This document shows, one piece after another, positions 8,400 through 18,100 of a DNA stretch of 64,000 bases. The first letter of the stretch is position 1. Each line of letters opens with the position of its first letter. The notes below the pieces were generated by a model. It was given only the letters and a program-made list of their open reading frames with translations, had not been told where the DNA came from and ran no database searches. A program made the position numbers and the translations under genes. The stretch is taken from the NCBI GenBank assembly GCA_964469565.1, contig CAYXZD010000002.1, positions 186,001 to 250,000 on the forward strand. The letters run 5' to 3'. The DNA is from GCA-2720975 sp964469565. Lineage in GTDB: Bacteria; Planctomycetota; UBA1135; GCA-002686595.

Positions 8400-9836
8400 C
8401 TATTTCGTCTTGCGCAGATCTAGCTCGGCGTCCTGAAGATCGTCGAGAATGCGAACCACCAGACGGGCCACGCGGCTCAACTTGTCACAGTCAATCTTCT
8501 CTGGGGTGTCGGTTGGCTTGTGGTAGTCCTCATGCACATCCGAGAACAAGAAAGCCACGGGGATCTTGAGGTTCTTGGCGAAGTTCGCGTGGTCACTGCG
8601 GCTCCAATAGGCATCCGCATTGTTGAGCTTAGTGAATCCCTCCTTACCGCAGTGCTTCTCCACTAATTGGGTCAGCCGGTTGTACTCGGGATGTTTGGCC
8701 GTGGGAGTCACTCCTATGGCATCACTGGCATTGCGCCCGATCATATCGATATTGATGTTACAAAACGGACGCATCCCCTCGGGCAGCCACGGGTCCAGGG
8801 TCCAAGCGCGAGACCCGAGCAGGCCTTTTTCCTCTGCAGAAACCCACATCAGCAAGACCGTGCGGCGCATGGGGCCATACTGGGTCAAGGCCTCTGCAAT
8901 CGCCATCAAGCCCGTGGTTCCAGAAGCGTTGTCGTCGGCGCCGTTATAGATGTCCCCATTCTCTCGTTGGCCCACATGGTCGTAATGGGCGGAGATGATA
9001 ATGACTTCTTCCCGCAGTTTGCGGTCAGAACCAGGCCAGAGCCCGCAGACGTTTTCAAGCGCAATGCCGTCGAGCGGCTCGGAGCCGTACGACTCTTCCA
9101 ACTCTCCGCCGATGAGCGAACCCACTTTGGGAGCGCCCTTGGCAAACCACTCCTCCCCGACACCCTCGGTGAGATAGAGAGCGGGCACTCCATAGGTGCG
9201 TGGCTGGCCGCGGCTAGGCTTACGTGAAAGTTCGGCCCAACGGCCAAACATCTCACTCGATGTCTTTAGGGACTCTGAATCAAATGGAATCACCAACCCG
9301 AGAAGGCCTTTCTCTTCTGCATAACGGGTGCGTTTACGCGAAAGCCGCGCACCTGGCTCTAACACACCAAAAGCACCCTTGAGGACTTCATCAGCCACAT
9401 CCCCTTCTTCAAACTCACCGAGGTACACCATGGGACCCGCCGCCTTGCGTGCACCCCGTGAGCTCATCGAAACGTAATAGTCCTTCGCAAACTCCAGTCG
9501 TTGAGCGTCCTTTCCACCCACCCTCATGTAAGTCGCCTCTTCATTCAATCCGTATTGAGCGAGGGAGTAATCATAGAAATAGCCATCTTGTGCTCCGGGC
9601 TGAATCCCCAACCGCACAAGGCGTGAACGGATGTAGCGCGCAGCGATGCGTTGACCTGTTGAAGGTGAATCCCGTCCACCGAGTTCGTCACAGGCTAGGA
9701 AGTGGATATCCGCCGAAATCTCGGTCACATCGATCGTCTTGAGGGCACGATCGAGATCTGAGCCTAGTGCCGGAGCAGGAGTGGGAACTTCAAGGGCGAG
9801 AAGTGCCGCGGTGAGGGTGAGAGTGTTGAGCAGCAT
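8400..9836 (-). CDS. Secreted M28-family zinc aminopeptidase
   Basis: A 478-aa exported peptidase. Seen: a signal peptide in the first 25 residues; zinc-site motifs in M28 order, namely SAHYDHVG (His, Asp), YNGADDNASGTTGL (bridging Asp), SAEEKGLLGS (catalytic Glu and Glu ligand), NIDMIGRN (Asp) and DYHKPTDT (His). An insert between about residues 130 and 250 corresponds to the PA domain often carried by these enzymes. The family removes N-terminal amino acids from peptides outside the cytoplasm, using two zinc ions. The gene is monocistronic and divergent from the small lipoprotein gene, with 369 bp between them. Confidence 0.88.
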   Translation of the reverse strand: MLLNTLTLTAALLALEVPTPAPALGSDLDRALKTIDVTEISADIHFLACDELGGRDSPSTGQRIAARYIRSRLVRLGIQPGAQDGYFYDYSLAQYGLNEEATYMRVGGKDAQRLEFAKDYYVSMSSRGARKAAGPMVYLGEFEEGDVADEVLKGAFGVLEPGARLSRKRTRYAEEKGLLGLVIPFDSESLKTSSEMFGRWAELSRKPSRGQPRTYGVPALYLTEGVGEEWFAKGAPKVGSLIGGELEESYGSEPLDGIALENVCGLWPGSDRKLREEVIIISAHYDHVGQRENGDIYNGADDNASGTTGLMAIAEALTQYGPMRRTVLLMWVSAEEKGLLGSRAWTLDPWLPEGMRPFCNINIDMIGRNASDAIGVTPTAKHPEYNRLTQLVEKHCGKEGFTKLNNADAYWSRSDHANFAKNLKIPVAFLFSDVHEDYHKPTDTPEKIDCDKLSRVARLVVRILDDLQDAELDLRKTK

Positions 9837-10205
9837 GAAGACGATGAGTAGGGCAGATTGAGAGTCACAGGGGCAGGTGTTTCAGGGCCCCATGATAACG
9901 GCCCCATGGTGCGCCGGAGGCACATAACACAACCCTTATCGAAGGCAGTGGATATTCCCATCGGGAACATCAAGCGCCCGGATGGCAGCCAAGGAGCTAT
10001 CCGGCTCAGTCCAGTATGACCTGTGCCCGATCATCCAAACAGCTACCCATCGGCCCCCCTGAATGAAGCCCGGGAACGGGGCAATGGATAAGAAACCTGG
10101 CATGCTGCACAGTCGGTTCCCATCACGAGCACCGCACATTTGCTCGCAGGGGCCTCGAATGAGTGCCGCCTAGGTGGGTCGCCGTGGTGCTATCCTTGCC
10201 CACCC
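9837..10205. other. Intergenic region between divergent genes
   Basis: These 369 bp separate the M28 peptidase start from the lipoprotein start. No gene is seen. Two short inverted repeats are present (GGGCC...GGCCC around 9887, and TTCCC-ATC-GGGAA around 9956) but neither has a T-run or a clear role. Promoters for both flanking genes should lie here. Confidence 0.4.
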
Positions 10206-10520
10206 ATGAAAGTTGCCTCCCCTCTCCTAGCCCTGATCGTCACGGCCTGGGCTCTCACCGGCTGTGCGGCCATGGCCAAGTACGACCAGGGACCTACTAC
10301 CCCGATGGCCGCCACATGGGCCGACCTCTCCATGATGGGTCAAGCGATGAGCGGTCCACCGGAAGACCGAGACCCCAATGCATTCGACTTCCTCTATTCA
10401 CCTTTCGCGATTCCGCTCTTCGTGGTGGATCTCCCGTTTTCTATCACTTGGGACCTCCTGACCCTGCCACGGGACCTCTACTGCAAGCCCCCTGCCCAAC
10501 CCATGACTTCCCAACACTAG
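10206..10520 (+). CDS. Small YceK/YidQ-like lipoprotein
   Basis: A 104-aa lipoprotein: a hydrophobic leader ends in the lipobox LTGC, so Cys18 would be lipidated. The remainder has a family-typical ending in which FAIPLFVVDLPFS leads into DLLTLPRDLYC. YceK/YidQ proteins are small envelope lipoproteins of unknown function. I chose ATG 10206 because it gives a clean signal peptide; the frame extends upstream without one. It is followed after 98 bp by the deiodinase-like selenoprotein on the same strand. Confidence 0.7.
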   Translation: MKVASPLLALIVTAWALTGCAAMAKYDQGPTTPMAATWADLSMMGQAMSGPPEDRDPNAFDFLYSPFAIPLFVVDLPFSITWDLLTLPRDLYCKPPAQPMTSQH

Positions 10521-10618
10521 TCGGTGCACTGGCTCCATCAGCCTACTCGAAGGATCCTGCCCTCCCTTAGCCCCCCTAGACTGGTCATCAGGTTCTGCTT
10601 ACCCGCTAGTCAACTCCC

Positions 10619-11677
10619 ATGAAACAACACCCTTTCCTTTTCGCGGCCGCATTGATTTGCAGCACCGCCCTTGCCCAAGACAAGCCCCTCGAGGAATCCA
10701 GCAAGTCCAGTTGGGAGTTTCTCTCCAAGAAGTACGACTCCAATCAGGATGGTGCCATCACCCTCGAGGAGTACAAGCGCGGCACGGATACCTTTCAACG
10801 ACTCGACACGAATGGCGATGGCAAGCTCACCGCCCAAGACCTTGAGAATCTCAAGCGCGAGCGGCCCCGCATGGAGCGTGGCAAGGTGCCCGCCGTGGGA
10901 GAGCTGGCACCTGATTTCAAACTCCATCCCCTAGAGCCTGCGCCAAAGGCGGAAGAACTCAGTCGCAAACAACAAGCCAAAAAGCCTGCGCGAAAGGAAA
11001 CCGTTACCAAGCCCAAGCCCATTCGCTTGTCGGACTTCAAAGACAAGAAGCCCGTAGCCCTGATCTTTGGATCTTACACATGACCCCCCTTCTGCCGATC
11101 GGTCGGTCGGCTCCAGGAACTCTATAAGCAATACAGCAAGGACGTAGAGTTTCTGGTGGTGTATATCCGGGAAGCCCATGCCCTCGATGGGGCCATGCCC
11201 AATGACAGGCCAGGCAGCCCAATCGTTGAAGAGCCCATTACCGCCGACGAGCGCAAGGCCGTCGCCAAGCGCTGCGCCGGGACTCTCGATATGTCGCCCA
11301 TGACGATGCTTCTCGACGACATGAGCGACAGTACGTGTCAGGCCTACGCCGCATTCCCAGATCGATTGTTCCTCGTGGGCAAGGACGGGAAGATTGCGTT
11401 TGCCGGAGCTCAGGGCCCCATGGGCTTTGACCCCGATGCCCTTGAAGACGGTATTCGAGAGGCGTTAGGCCTCGAACCGATCCAGCGTGAAAAGTCCTCG
11501 CGCAACCGCGGTTTCCGAAGGTCAGGTGAGGGTCGTGGATTTGGCGGACGCGATCGGAGACCTGGCTCTGGTGGGGAGAACGGTCGCCGAGATTGGCGAC
11601 GCGGCCGAGGTGGTGAGGGAGGAGATCAGGGCAAGGGCGAAGATGACGGCGAAACTGACGATGGATTACGGCCCTAG
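10619..11677 (+). CDS. Deiodinase-like thioredoxin-fold selenoprotein (Sec at residue 155, TGA 11081-11083)
   Basis: A 352-aa exported protein if the in-frame TGA at 11081 is read as selenocysteine. Seen: signal peptide (1-19); two EF-hand loops (DSNQDGAITLEE, DTNGDGKLTAQD, about residues 41-75); a linker rich in Lys/Pro; then the deiodinase active site GSYT-U-PPFC with the frame continuing into LVVYIREAHALDG, a hallmark of the iodothyronine deiodinase/redoxin family. The reading frame is identical on both sides of the TGA and homology resumes at once, so this is not a frameshift. A hairpin at 11094-11111 fits a bacterial SECIS. Sec155 would be the attacking nucleophile in a redox reaction; the bacterial substrate is unknown. 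The last 50 residues are rich in Arg and Gly. A plain conceptual translation would split it wrongly at 11083. Confidence 0.92.
11094..11111 (+). promoter_or_regulatory. Bacterial SECIS element
   Basis: GCCGATC (11094-11100) pairs with GGTCGGC (11105-11111; one G-U pair) to give a 7-bp stem with apical loop GGUC. The loop starts 17 nt after the TGA. In E. coli fdhF the SelB-binding mini-helix also presents GGUC, 18 nt after its UGA. Sequence, spacing and structure therefore all fit SelB recruitment. Confidence 0.85.
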
Positions 11678-11714
11678 GAGCCTCCCACCCACAGTGATCG
11701 GCTAAGCTCAACCA

Positions 11715-12404
11715 ATGGGCGAGCATTGGAATCGTGTGATGGGGACCAACCCGGGCCTATTTGATCGATTTCGAGCCGCAGAAGATCGCGACCAAGTCGC
11801 CACCAAGGCATTGCTGGTCCAGGCCCAATTGTCCGGCAAGACCGTACTGGAAGTGGGATGCGGCACGGGCATACTCACCGAACTCTTGGTCACGCATGCC
11901 CATTGCGTCATAGGGCTTGAGCGAGCTTGGACCGCTGCAGCGCATGGGCAAGCCAAGCCAAGAGTTCCAGGGGTCATTGTAGGTGATGCTCTGCATCCGC
12001 CATTTCAGGGAGCCTGCGTCGACGCCATTATCGGTGGTTGGGTTTTCGCTTATTTGAGCCATTCAGAGCGGCCCGCTGGGCTCAAACGCCTTGGGGCACT
12101 CTTGAGGCCCCATCCCACGGCAGGATTATGGGCCATCGAGAATCACTGGGATAGCGAGATACAACATTTGCGAGGCCGGGGAGGACGAATGGAAAACTCG
12201 GAAGTCAGCGGACTACTGGAATTGGGCTTTGAAATCCGCGGGGAAGCAGAAACGGCTATCGAGTTTGATTCACCGGAACAGGCCCATGACGTGCTCAGCG
12301 GACTGATTGGTACACGTGCTGATCAAGAGCTCACCCGATTCCCGCGCGCACGCTTTGGACATCGCCTTCTCTTGCTCCACTGCCCCGCCCAAAGGCTCTC
12401 CTGA
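11715..12404 (+). CDS. Class I SAM-dependent methyltransferase
   Basis: A 229-aa soluble protein with the SAM-binding motif VLEVGCGTGILTELL (residues about 38-53), an acidic residue at the end of the second strand (GLERAW), and a motif-IV-like VDAIIGGWVFAYL. These mark a Rossmann-fold methyltransferase; the substrate cannot be read from the sequence. It starts 37 bp after the selenoprotein stop and ends 4 bp before the first possible ATG of the radical SAM gene, so the three are likely one transcript. Confidence 0.82.
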   Translation: MGEHWNRVMGTNPGLFDRFRAAEDRDQVATKALLVQAQLSGKTVLEVGCGTGILTELLVTHAHCVIGLERAWTAAAHGQAKPRVPGVIVGDALHPPFQGACVDAIIGGWVFAYLSHSERPAGLKRLGALLRPHPTAGLWAIENHWDSEIQHLRGRGGRMENSEVSGLLELGFEIRGEAETAIEFDSPEQAHDVLSGLIGTRADQELTRFPRARFGHRLLLLHCPAQRLS

Positions 12405-12408
12405 TCTA

Positions 12409-13269
12409 ATGCGAGCACAGGAGAACCCAACCGATCCAAACGGGGACACAGTAAGACCATCATCCATGAACACATCGAAGAAGGGGCAGCGAATCAAGCG
12501 CACGATTGGTAGCGTGTTTCTCACGCCCGAGTGCGACATGGCCTGCAGGTTCTGTGCCAGTGAAGCAGTCTTTGATGTCATGCCCCTATCGACGGCTCGT
12601 TGGCTTGTCGAACAACTTGCTGCCCATGGTTTTCAATCAGTCGTACTCGGGGGGGGCGAACCGCTCTTGTGGCCCCATGGCATCAAGAATCTAGCAGCCC
12701 ATGCACACGCCCAAGGCCTTCTTGTGCAGGTATGTACCAATGCGACAGGCCTCAACCAGGGATTGGCTACCTGTGAGTCCATCGGACGCTTCATCCTTCC
12801 GCTTGAGGCGGGCACCGCAGCCTCTCACGACCGTGCTCGCTTTCGTTCCAAGGGTTCTCACCATGCACGGGTGCTGGACACTCTCGAACTACTGAGATTC
12901 CATAGCCGTGAAGTCACCCTATCAACCGTCGTCACCAAAGAAAACCTAACTCAGTTGGCGCAGATCGGGGCGTGGATCGAAGGGTACAAGGCAAGCGGAG
13001 CTCGCCTCCACGGATGGCACCTCTACCGCTTTCAACCCATAGGAAGGCATGGCCACAGTGCAGAACTTGATATCAGCGACAGGGAGTGGCGTACCTGTTT
13101 AGATGAACTCAATCGGCACACACTACCCTTCAAGACTTGGGTAAGGCCTGATATGCCCAACTCCAAGAGCGTGACCTTTCTGTGGTGCGATGATGGCCAC
13201 ATCAAGACGCAAGGATGGCCGCGGGGGCTACCGAAACTGGACCTAGAGGATAGAGCCGAGGAAGCCTAA
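12409..13269 (+). CDS. Radical SAM enzyme
   Basis: A 286-aa protein with the radical SAM signature CDMACRFC (CX3CX2C; Cys42, Cys46, Cys49 from this start) that binds a 4Fe-4S cluster, and a glycine-rich GGGEP motif for SAM. There is no additional Cys-rich SPASM or twitch domain at the C-terminus: the tail after residue 250 has only one Cys. Start choice: ATG 12409 lies 4 bp after the methyltransferase stop; ATG 12466 would place the cluster nearer the N-terminus and is equally possible. Its coupling to a methyltransferase suggests a modification pathway, but the substrate is unknown. Its stop codon overlaps that of the convergent membrane-protein gene by 3 bp. Confidence 0.82.
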   Translation: MRAQENPTDPNGDTVRPSSMNTSKKGQRIKRTIGSVFLTPECDMACRFCASEAVFDVMPLSTARWLVEQLAAHGFQSVVLGGGEPLLWPHGIKNLAAHAHAQGLLVQVCTNATGLNQGLATCESIGRFILPLEAGTAASHDRARFRSKGSHHARVLDTLELLRFHSREVTLSTVVTKENLTQLAQIGAWIEGYKASGARLHGWHLYRFQPIGRHGHSAELDISDREWRTCLDELNRHTLPFKTWVRPDMPNSKSVTFLWCDDGHIKTQGWPRGLPKLDLEDRAEEA

Positions 13270-15179
13270 TCCTCCGAATCGTGCGGCAATACACGATAGA
13301 GCCTGTACCAATCCAAGGACTCACCCGTTGGAAACGCCGCTACAGGCTCGTCGCTCCAAAGCAATTCGAATTGAGGAGCCGCCGAACCCGCAGCGAGTGG
13401 AGCGAGGAGGCCAGCGAGGGAACTTCCCTGGGGTAACTGGCCCGTCTGCAGATCGAGCTCTGCGAGGTACCGCGAAGACCTCAACCATTGAAGCGTGTGA
13501 CGATCAAGCAAGAGGTACTCCGCTTGCCATTCCTCAACCATCTGCTGGGCGAATTCAGAGGGCGTCAATTCATAGAGGCCCCGAATAAGGCGCTGTACCT
13601 TCTTGCGTGCGCTTGCCGTTTCCCACTTAGGCTGCACGACAATTGGACGACCGGTGTGGGCGAGAATCACCGTCGAAGACATGAAATCAGCCACAACGGC
13701 TTCCCCAGGCGGTACATGGTTTTCAATCGCCTCCACCATGGCACGGTCCCGATCTCTCCGCACGGGCCAGTGCCAATCGAGTTCCAAGTGCTGCGCCCAG
13801 TGAAAACAGGTGAACACCTGAATCATCAAGAACCCTGCTCCAGCAAATGGAAGCAAACCACGCCGCCCCACCGAAGCGCGCTTTGCGCTCTTACGTGCAA
13901 ACCAAAGTGCCGTGAGGGGTGGCAGGAGCAGGGCGAGTGCAGCGCTCATACGCGCAACCATCCACGCACCTACTGTGAGAAGAGTGAGGAGCAGACTGAG
14001 TACCTGCTGGCGGTCTCCGTCACGTCCACGCACAAAGCGTACAACTCCTGCCACGAGCAGTACGAGCAACGCGAGGAAAGATGGGCCGAATTCACGGCGC
14101 GCCGCCGCTCTCTCCAATGTCGCAAAAGGGCCCTGCCACATCATGCGTACGTCAAAACTGAGCAGGCTCGGATCAAGAGGGAGTTCCCCTCGAAAGCGCA
14201 ACTTGGCCGCGATGAGTCCCAGCACGTGGTCAAAATCTGAGGTCGTACCCAATGTGTGGGCAAGCCAACGGCCTGCAAGTGCCAATCCGATCAGGCTAAC
14301 CAGGGCGATGGCACGCGCCTTTCGCGGCGTCGAATGCCATACACCCGCAACGGCCAGTGCCCCAAAAGCAATCATGGCGGGCGAGAGGATCGCCCCTTTC
14401 GCTCTTAGGAACGGGACAGATAGGCATACAAGTGCCACAACTCCCAGCGCTGCTAGGGCGGCGGCGTGAGAAAACGGATTGCGGTCCTTGCGTAGAAACC
14501 ATAACCACAGGGCCGCAGCTTCAGCGGCCGCGAGAAACCCTGCCGCATGCCAGGTCGCCAGAGCTGCAGCCAAACTCAGCCCTGCAAGAAAACCAGAGGC
14601 CAGTGTCCGCAGACGAAACGCACGTGCGGCCATCCAAAGGTGAAGCGCGAAGAACGGCAGGCTCAGGTCCTCACGTACAAAGACAAATCCAATCGATCGG
14701 TAGGCGGCGGGAAGAAAGGTATAGATAACTGCAGCCATCAACCCCCAGCGCTGCGAGCCGGTCAACTCACGACCCAGACCGTACATGCTCACAATGGAGA
14801 GGCTTGCCACAAGCGCCATGATCCGCAATGCCAACAGGTGAAGGGGGAAGCCCGGCTCGACCCACCGCCTGGCAAATGCCAAGAGTCCCTCCTGGCCGAG
14901 AGCATAGTTGCGTGCGATGTGCACTCCATCGGGATGTTCGATGTGCATATCCAGGCCCATGGCGTCGGCGCCCTGCGACGCTACACGCTCGCTCAGGTAG
15001 TACAACAATCCCGGATCGGATCGCACTGAACCGATTGGGTCTGCGTCAAAATGCCCGCTCGCCGCAGCAAGCTCCCAGCGCAATCCAGTACTCAAGGCCA
15101 CGAGCAAGAGCACCAGCAAGGGCGCGATCCAAGCTCTAGGGGGAGACCCGGTTTCTGTATCAGGCAATGGCACCCACAA
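13266..15179 (-). CDS. STT3/AglB-like GT-C membrane glycosyltransferase
   Basis: A 637-aa polytopic membrane protein with about 12 hydrophobic segments and a C-terminal soluble part from about residue 490. Early features recall oligosaccharyltransferases: a short loop with FDADPIGS and SDPGLLYYLSE (compare DxD...DPYYHLR in STT3), then EHPDGV (compare YPDG), and GLGRELTGS (compare the LGRELFG turn). The STT3 WWDYG motif is not conserved; the aligned place reads VVADFMSST. It could therefore be a diverged protein glycosyltransferase or another lipid-linked sugar transferase. Translation starts with TTG at 15179 or GTG at 15173. It follows the heme-binding dehydrogenase by 18 bp and is probably the last gene of a sulfatase-dehydrogenase-transferase operon. 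Confidence 0.55.
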   Translation of the reverse strand: MWVPLPDTETGSPPRAWIAPLLVLLLVALSTGLRWELAAASGHFDADPIGSVRSDPGLLYYLSERVASQGADAMGLDMHIEHPDGVHIARNYALGQEGLLAFARRWVEPGFPLHLLALRIMALVASLSIVSMYGLGRELTGSQRWGLMAAVIYTFLPAAYRSIGFVFVREDLSLPFFALHLWMAARAFRLRTLASGFLAGLSLAAALATWHAAGFLAAAEAAALWLWFLRKDRNPFSHAAALAALGVVALVCLSVPFLRAKGAILSPAMIAFGALAVAGVWHSTPRKARAIALVSLIGLALAGRWLAHTLGTTSDFDHVLGLIAAKLRFRGELPLDPSLLSFDVRMMWQGPFATLERAAARREFGPSFLALLVLLVAGVVRFVRGRDGDRQQVLSLLLTLLTVGAWMVARMSAALALLLPPLTALWFARKSAKRASVGRRGLLPFAGAGFLMIQVFTCFHWAQHLELDWHWPVRRDRDRAMVEAIENHVPPGEAVVADFMSSTVILAHTGRPIVVQPKWETASARKKVQRLIRGLYELTPSEFAQQMVEEWQAEYLLLDRHTLQWLRSSRYLAELDLQTGQLPQGSSLAGLLAPLAAGSAAPQFELLWSDEPVAAFPTGESLDWYRLYRVLPHDSED

Positions 15180-15197
15180 GGTGTAGCGAGTGATTGC

Positions 15198-18100
15198 CTA
15201 GTCGGGTAGCGGAACCTGAGAGTCATGTCGCAGATACGCCACTAGATTGGCGATCTGCTCGTCTGTGAGGGTGTCTAACTGGCCCTCAGGCATCATCGAA
15301 TTCAAGTCTTCCTTGCGTGCTTCGATCTCGTCAAGGGCCAAGACGAGCAGGTCATTCTCCGTTTGCAGGCTCAGGGATTCGTCATCTTCAGCTTGGACAA
15401 TGCCGTTGAGCATGCGGCCATCGACGGTCGCAATCACGCTCATTTGGTATTCCCGAGGAATGATGGCGTTGGGGTCCACCATGTTTTGCAAGAGGTAATC
15501 CACGTCCGAGCGACCTGCTCCGGTTAGATCGGGCCCAATGGCCTGACCCTGGCCATAGAGTGTGTGACATTTCATGCAGGTCTGCTCAAAGACCACGCGA
15601 CCAGCCGAACGATCTGCTGCTTCCAAGCGTTCGTCACTCAGGAGCCTGTGCAAGCGGGCAATCTGCTCGGAAGCACTGGCCGTGTTCTCGCGCACGACAC
15701 CCCAGACTTCATTGAGGCGAGTACGGACGCGCGGATCATCGAGTGCACGTAACTTTCGCAATTCAAAGGCACCGAGATCGGAATGCGGCACGGAGCCAAA
15801 CTGCATCGCGTCGAGCAAAGCCAAGGCCCATTCAGTTCGAGCGGTCAGTGTGCTAATTGCGTCTCGCCGCACTTGCCCAGCAAGCCCCGCTAGACCAGCA
15901 AGCAAGGCGGGAGGGATACCAGGATGATCAAAAACGGCCAGTGCTTTCAATGCAGAGGAGGCTAGATCAGGGTCTGCGACTAGAGCTAGTAAAGTGGGTA
16001 CTAGGCCAGAGTCTTTGGCACGCACGAGGGTATCGAGTGCCTGAATCCGATCTGCGAGATCGACGCTTTTGTCTGCGAGGCGCTCGCGCAAGTATGGAAA
16101 CGCCTTGGCGTCGCCAAAGGTCGCGGCGACTGCCAAGGCGCGTGTATGTACTTGAGGATCGTTTGCACTGAACAGGCGCGTCGAGGCCTCCGGCCAGTGG
16201 GCGGGGACAGCCACCGAACTGCGGGAGTCAAATGCACGCAGGGCTGCATCCAGCATGCCCACTTGTCGAACGGGACTTGGATCTTGGGCAATCGCTGACA
16301 TCAGTGCCGGAAGGGTTGCGTCCTGGGCAGCAGCCCTTTGCCATATCCAGGAGCTCACCCGTGGTATTCGGCAACTCCGTGCGAGGTTCATGGCGTAACT
16401 GGGATTCGCAGAAACGAGGGGCTCAATCCCATACCAGAGCAGATAGGGAATGTTGGCGTCGTCATGATCACCGGCATGGGAGACGAGTGCTTGAGCTAGG
16501 GCCCACCGCTTGACTAGTGGGAGCCGTTGCAATGCACTCGCCAAGTACAGGCGCACTACAGGCGATTCCTCAACGGCTCCCATCACGGTAATGCGCCCCA
16601 ACAGCTCCGCATTGGGGTTGCGCCCCTCACAAGCGAGCTGAACGGACCACGCACGTATCAATTCATGGGGCGAATGCAGTTGCTGAAGTAGGCGGGACGG
16701 AGTCAGGGCCCCTGCTGCGTGAAGGCACCACAATGCACGGAGCCGCCGGTCTTCATCTGGATGTCCGATAAGAATGGCTTCAAGGCGATCGATACCCTCA
16801 GCGGAGATTCCCCGCTCGGCCAGGAGCCTGCGGGATGTGCGCACGAACCAGTCATTCGCATGCAAGCATGCCTCGACTAGGGTCGCCTCATCCGCCCCAT
16901 CCAGGTCAACGACAAGCGGGGGGCGGTTTCCGTACGCGATTCGGTACAGGCGTCCATTGCCGCGATTCCAAACCTCGTTATCGCGGTGGTGGCAAGCCTG
17001 GGGATCGTACCAGTCGATCAAATACACCGATCCGTCCGGGCCATACTTGAGGTTGATCCCCCGGAACCATCGATCGTTAGCCAGGAGGAAGTCCTCTCCG
17101 TGTTGGCCAATGAATCCGGATCCATCCGGCACGAGAACCTCGCGATTCACCCGATTGCCATGCACGTTGTTGACAAGTAGATCCCCTCGGAATTCCTCGG
17201 GAAAAGCATCGCCCAGATAGATCATGGCCCCGCAGTGTGCATGGCCTCCGCCTACGGATTCTGAGACCCCATTTCCCCCATGAGGAGCCTCACCTAGAAA
17301 ATGGCGGTGATCGGCGATGGTCTCGATATCCTCAAAGATGAATGGATTGAAATGGCGGCCAGCCTGACGCTCATAGCGCCCCCCCTGGGTAACGAGGTAG
17401 AGGTGTGGAATGACACAAGCCGTAATGAAGGCACGACCCCCGTCGTCAAAGTCCACGCCCCAAGGGTTTGAACTGCCGTGGGCAAAGACCTCGAAATCCT
17501 GACTCTTTGGGTGAAAACGCCAGACGCCTGCATTGAGCGGGGTGCGTTCATCATCTGGGGTACCTGGCTGGCCGACTCGCGAATGGGTGAAGACCCCGTG
17601 ACATCCATAGAGCCATCCATCGGGGCCCCAGATGAATGCGTTGAGGGTTTCGTGCGTGTCCTGGTATCCCCAGCCGTCGAGCAACACGATTGGGTCTCCA
17701 TCGACGCGGTCATCCCCATCGCTGTCCGCGAGAAACAGGAGTTCGGGCGCCGCGCCCACAAAGACTCCCCCATATCCAACAGCAAGCCCACTCACCAAGT
17801 TGAGGTTCTCCGCAAAAACTTTGCGCGTCTCGTGGAGTCCGTCACCGTCCGTGTCCTCAAAGATCAAGATGCGATCTTCGGCCTCTTCTTGAGCACGTTT
17901 GTTGGGGTAAGAGTAGGCCTCAGCTACCCATAGTCTGCCGCGCCCATCGATCGTGAGGGCAATGGGTTGATGCAAGTCAGGCTCACCCGCCACTAGGTCC
18001 ACGCGAAACCCAGGAGGCAGGGTCATGGCAGCAGGTGCATCATGCGGGGCGAGGCCCGCATGCCTCACCACATCGAGACGGCTGAACAATTCACGGCCCT

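Noticed and set aside
8667..9227. 186-codon plus-strand frame opposite the M28 peptidase
   Set aside because: It is an antisense shadow of a gene with intact catalytic motifs.
10619..11083. Stop codon splitting the redoxin gene into two genes or a pseudogene
   Set aside because: The frame is unbroken, homology resumes in the next codon, and the TGA sits exactly where deiodinases carry Sec with a fitting SECIS hairpin.
13488..14240. 250-codon frame opposite the STT3-like gene
   Set aside because: Its composition (Arg/His/Gln-rich) is that of an antisense shadow, and the opposite strand encodes a coherent membrane protein.
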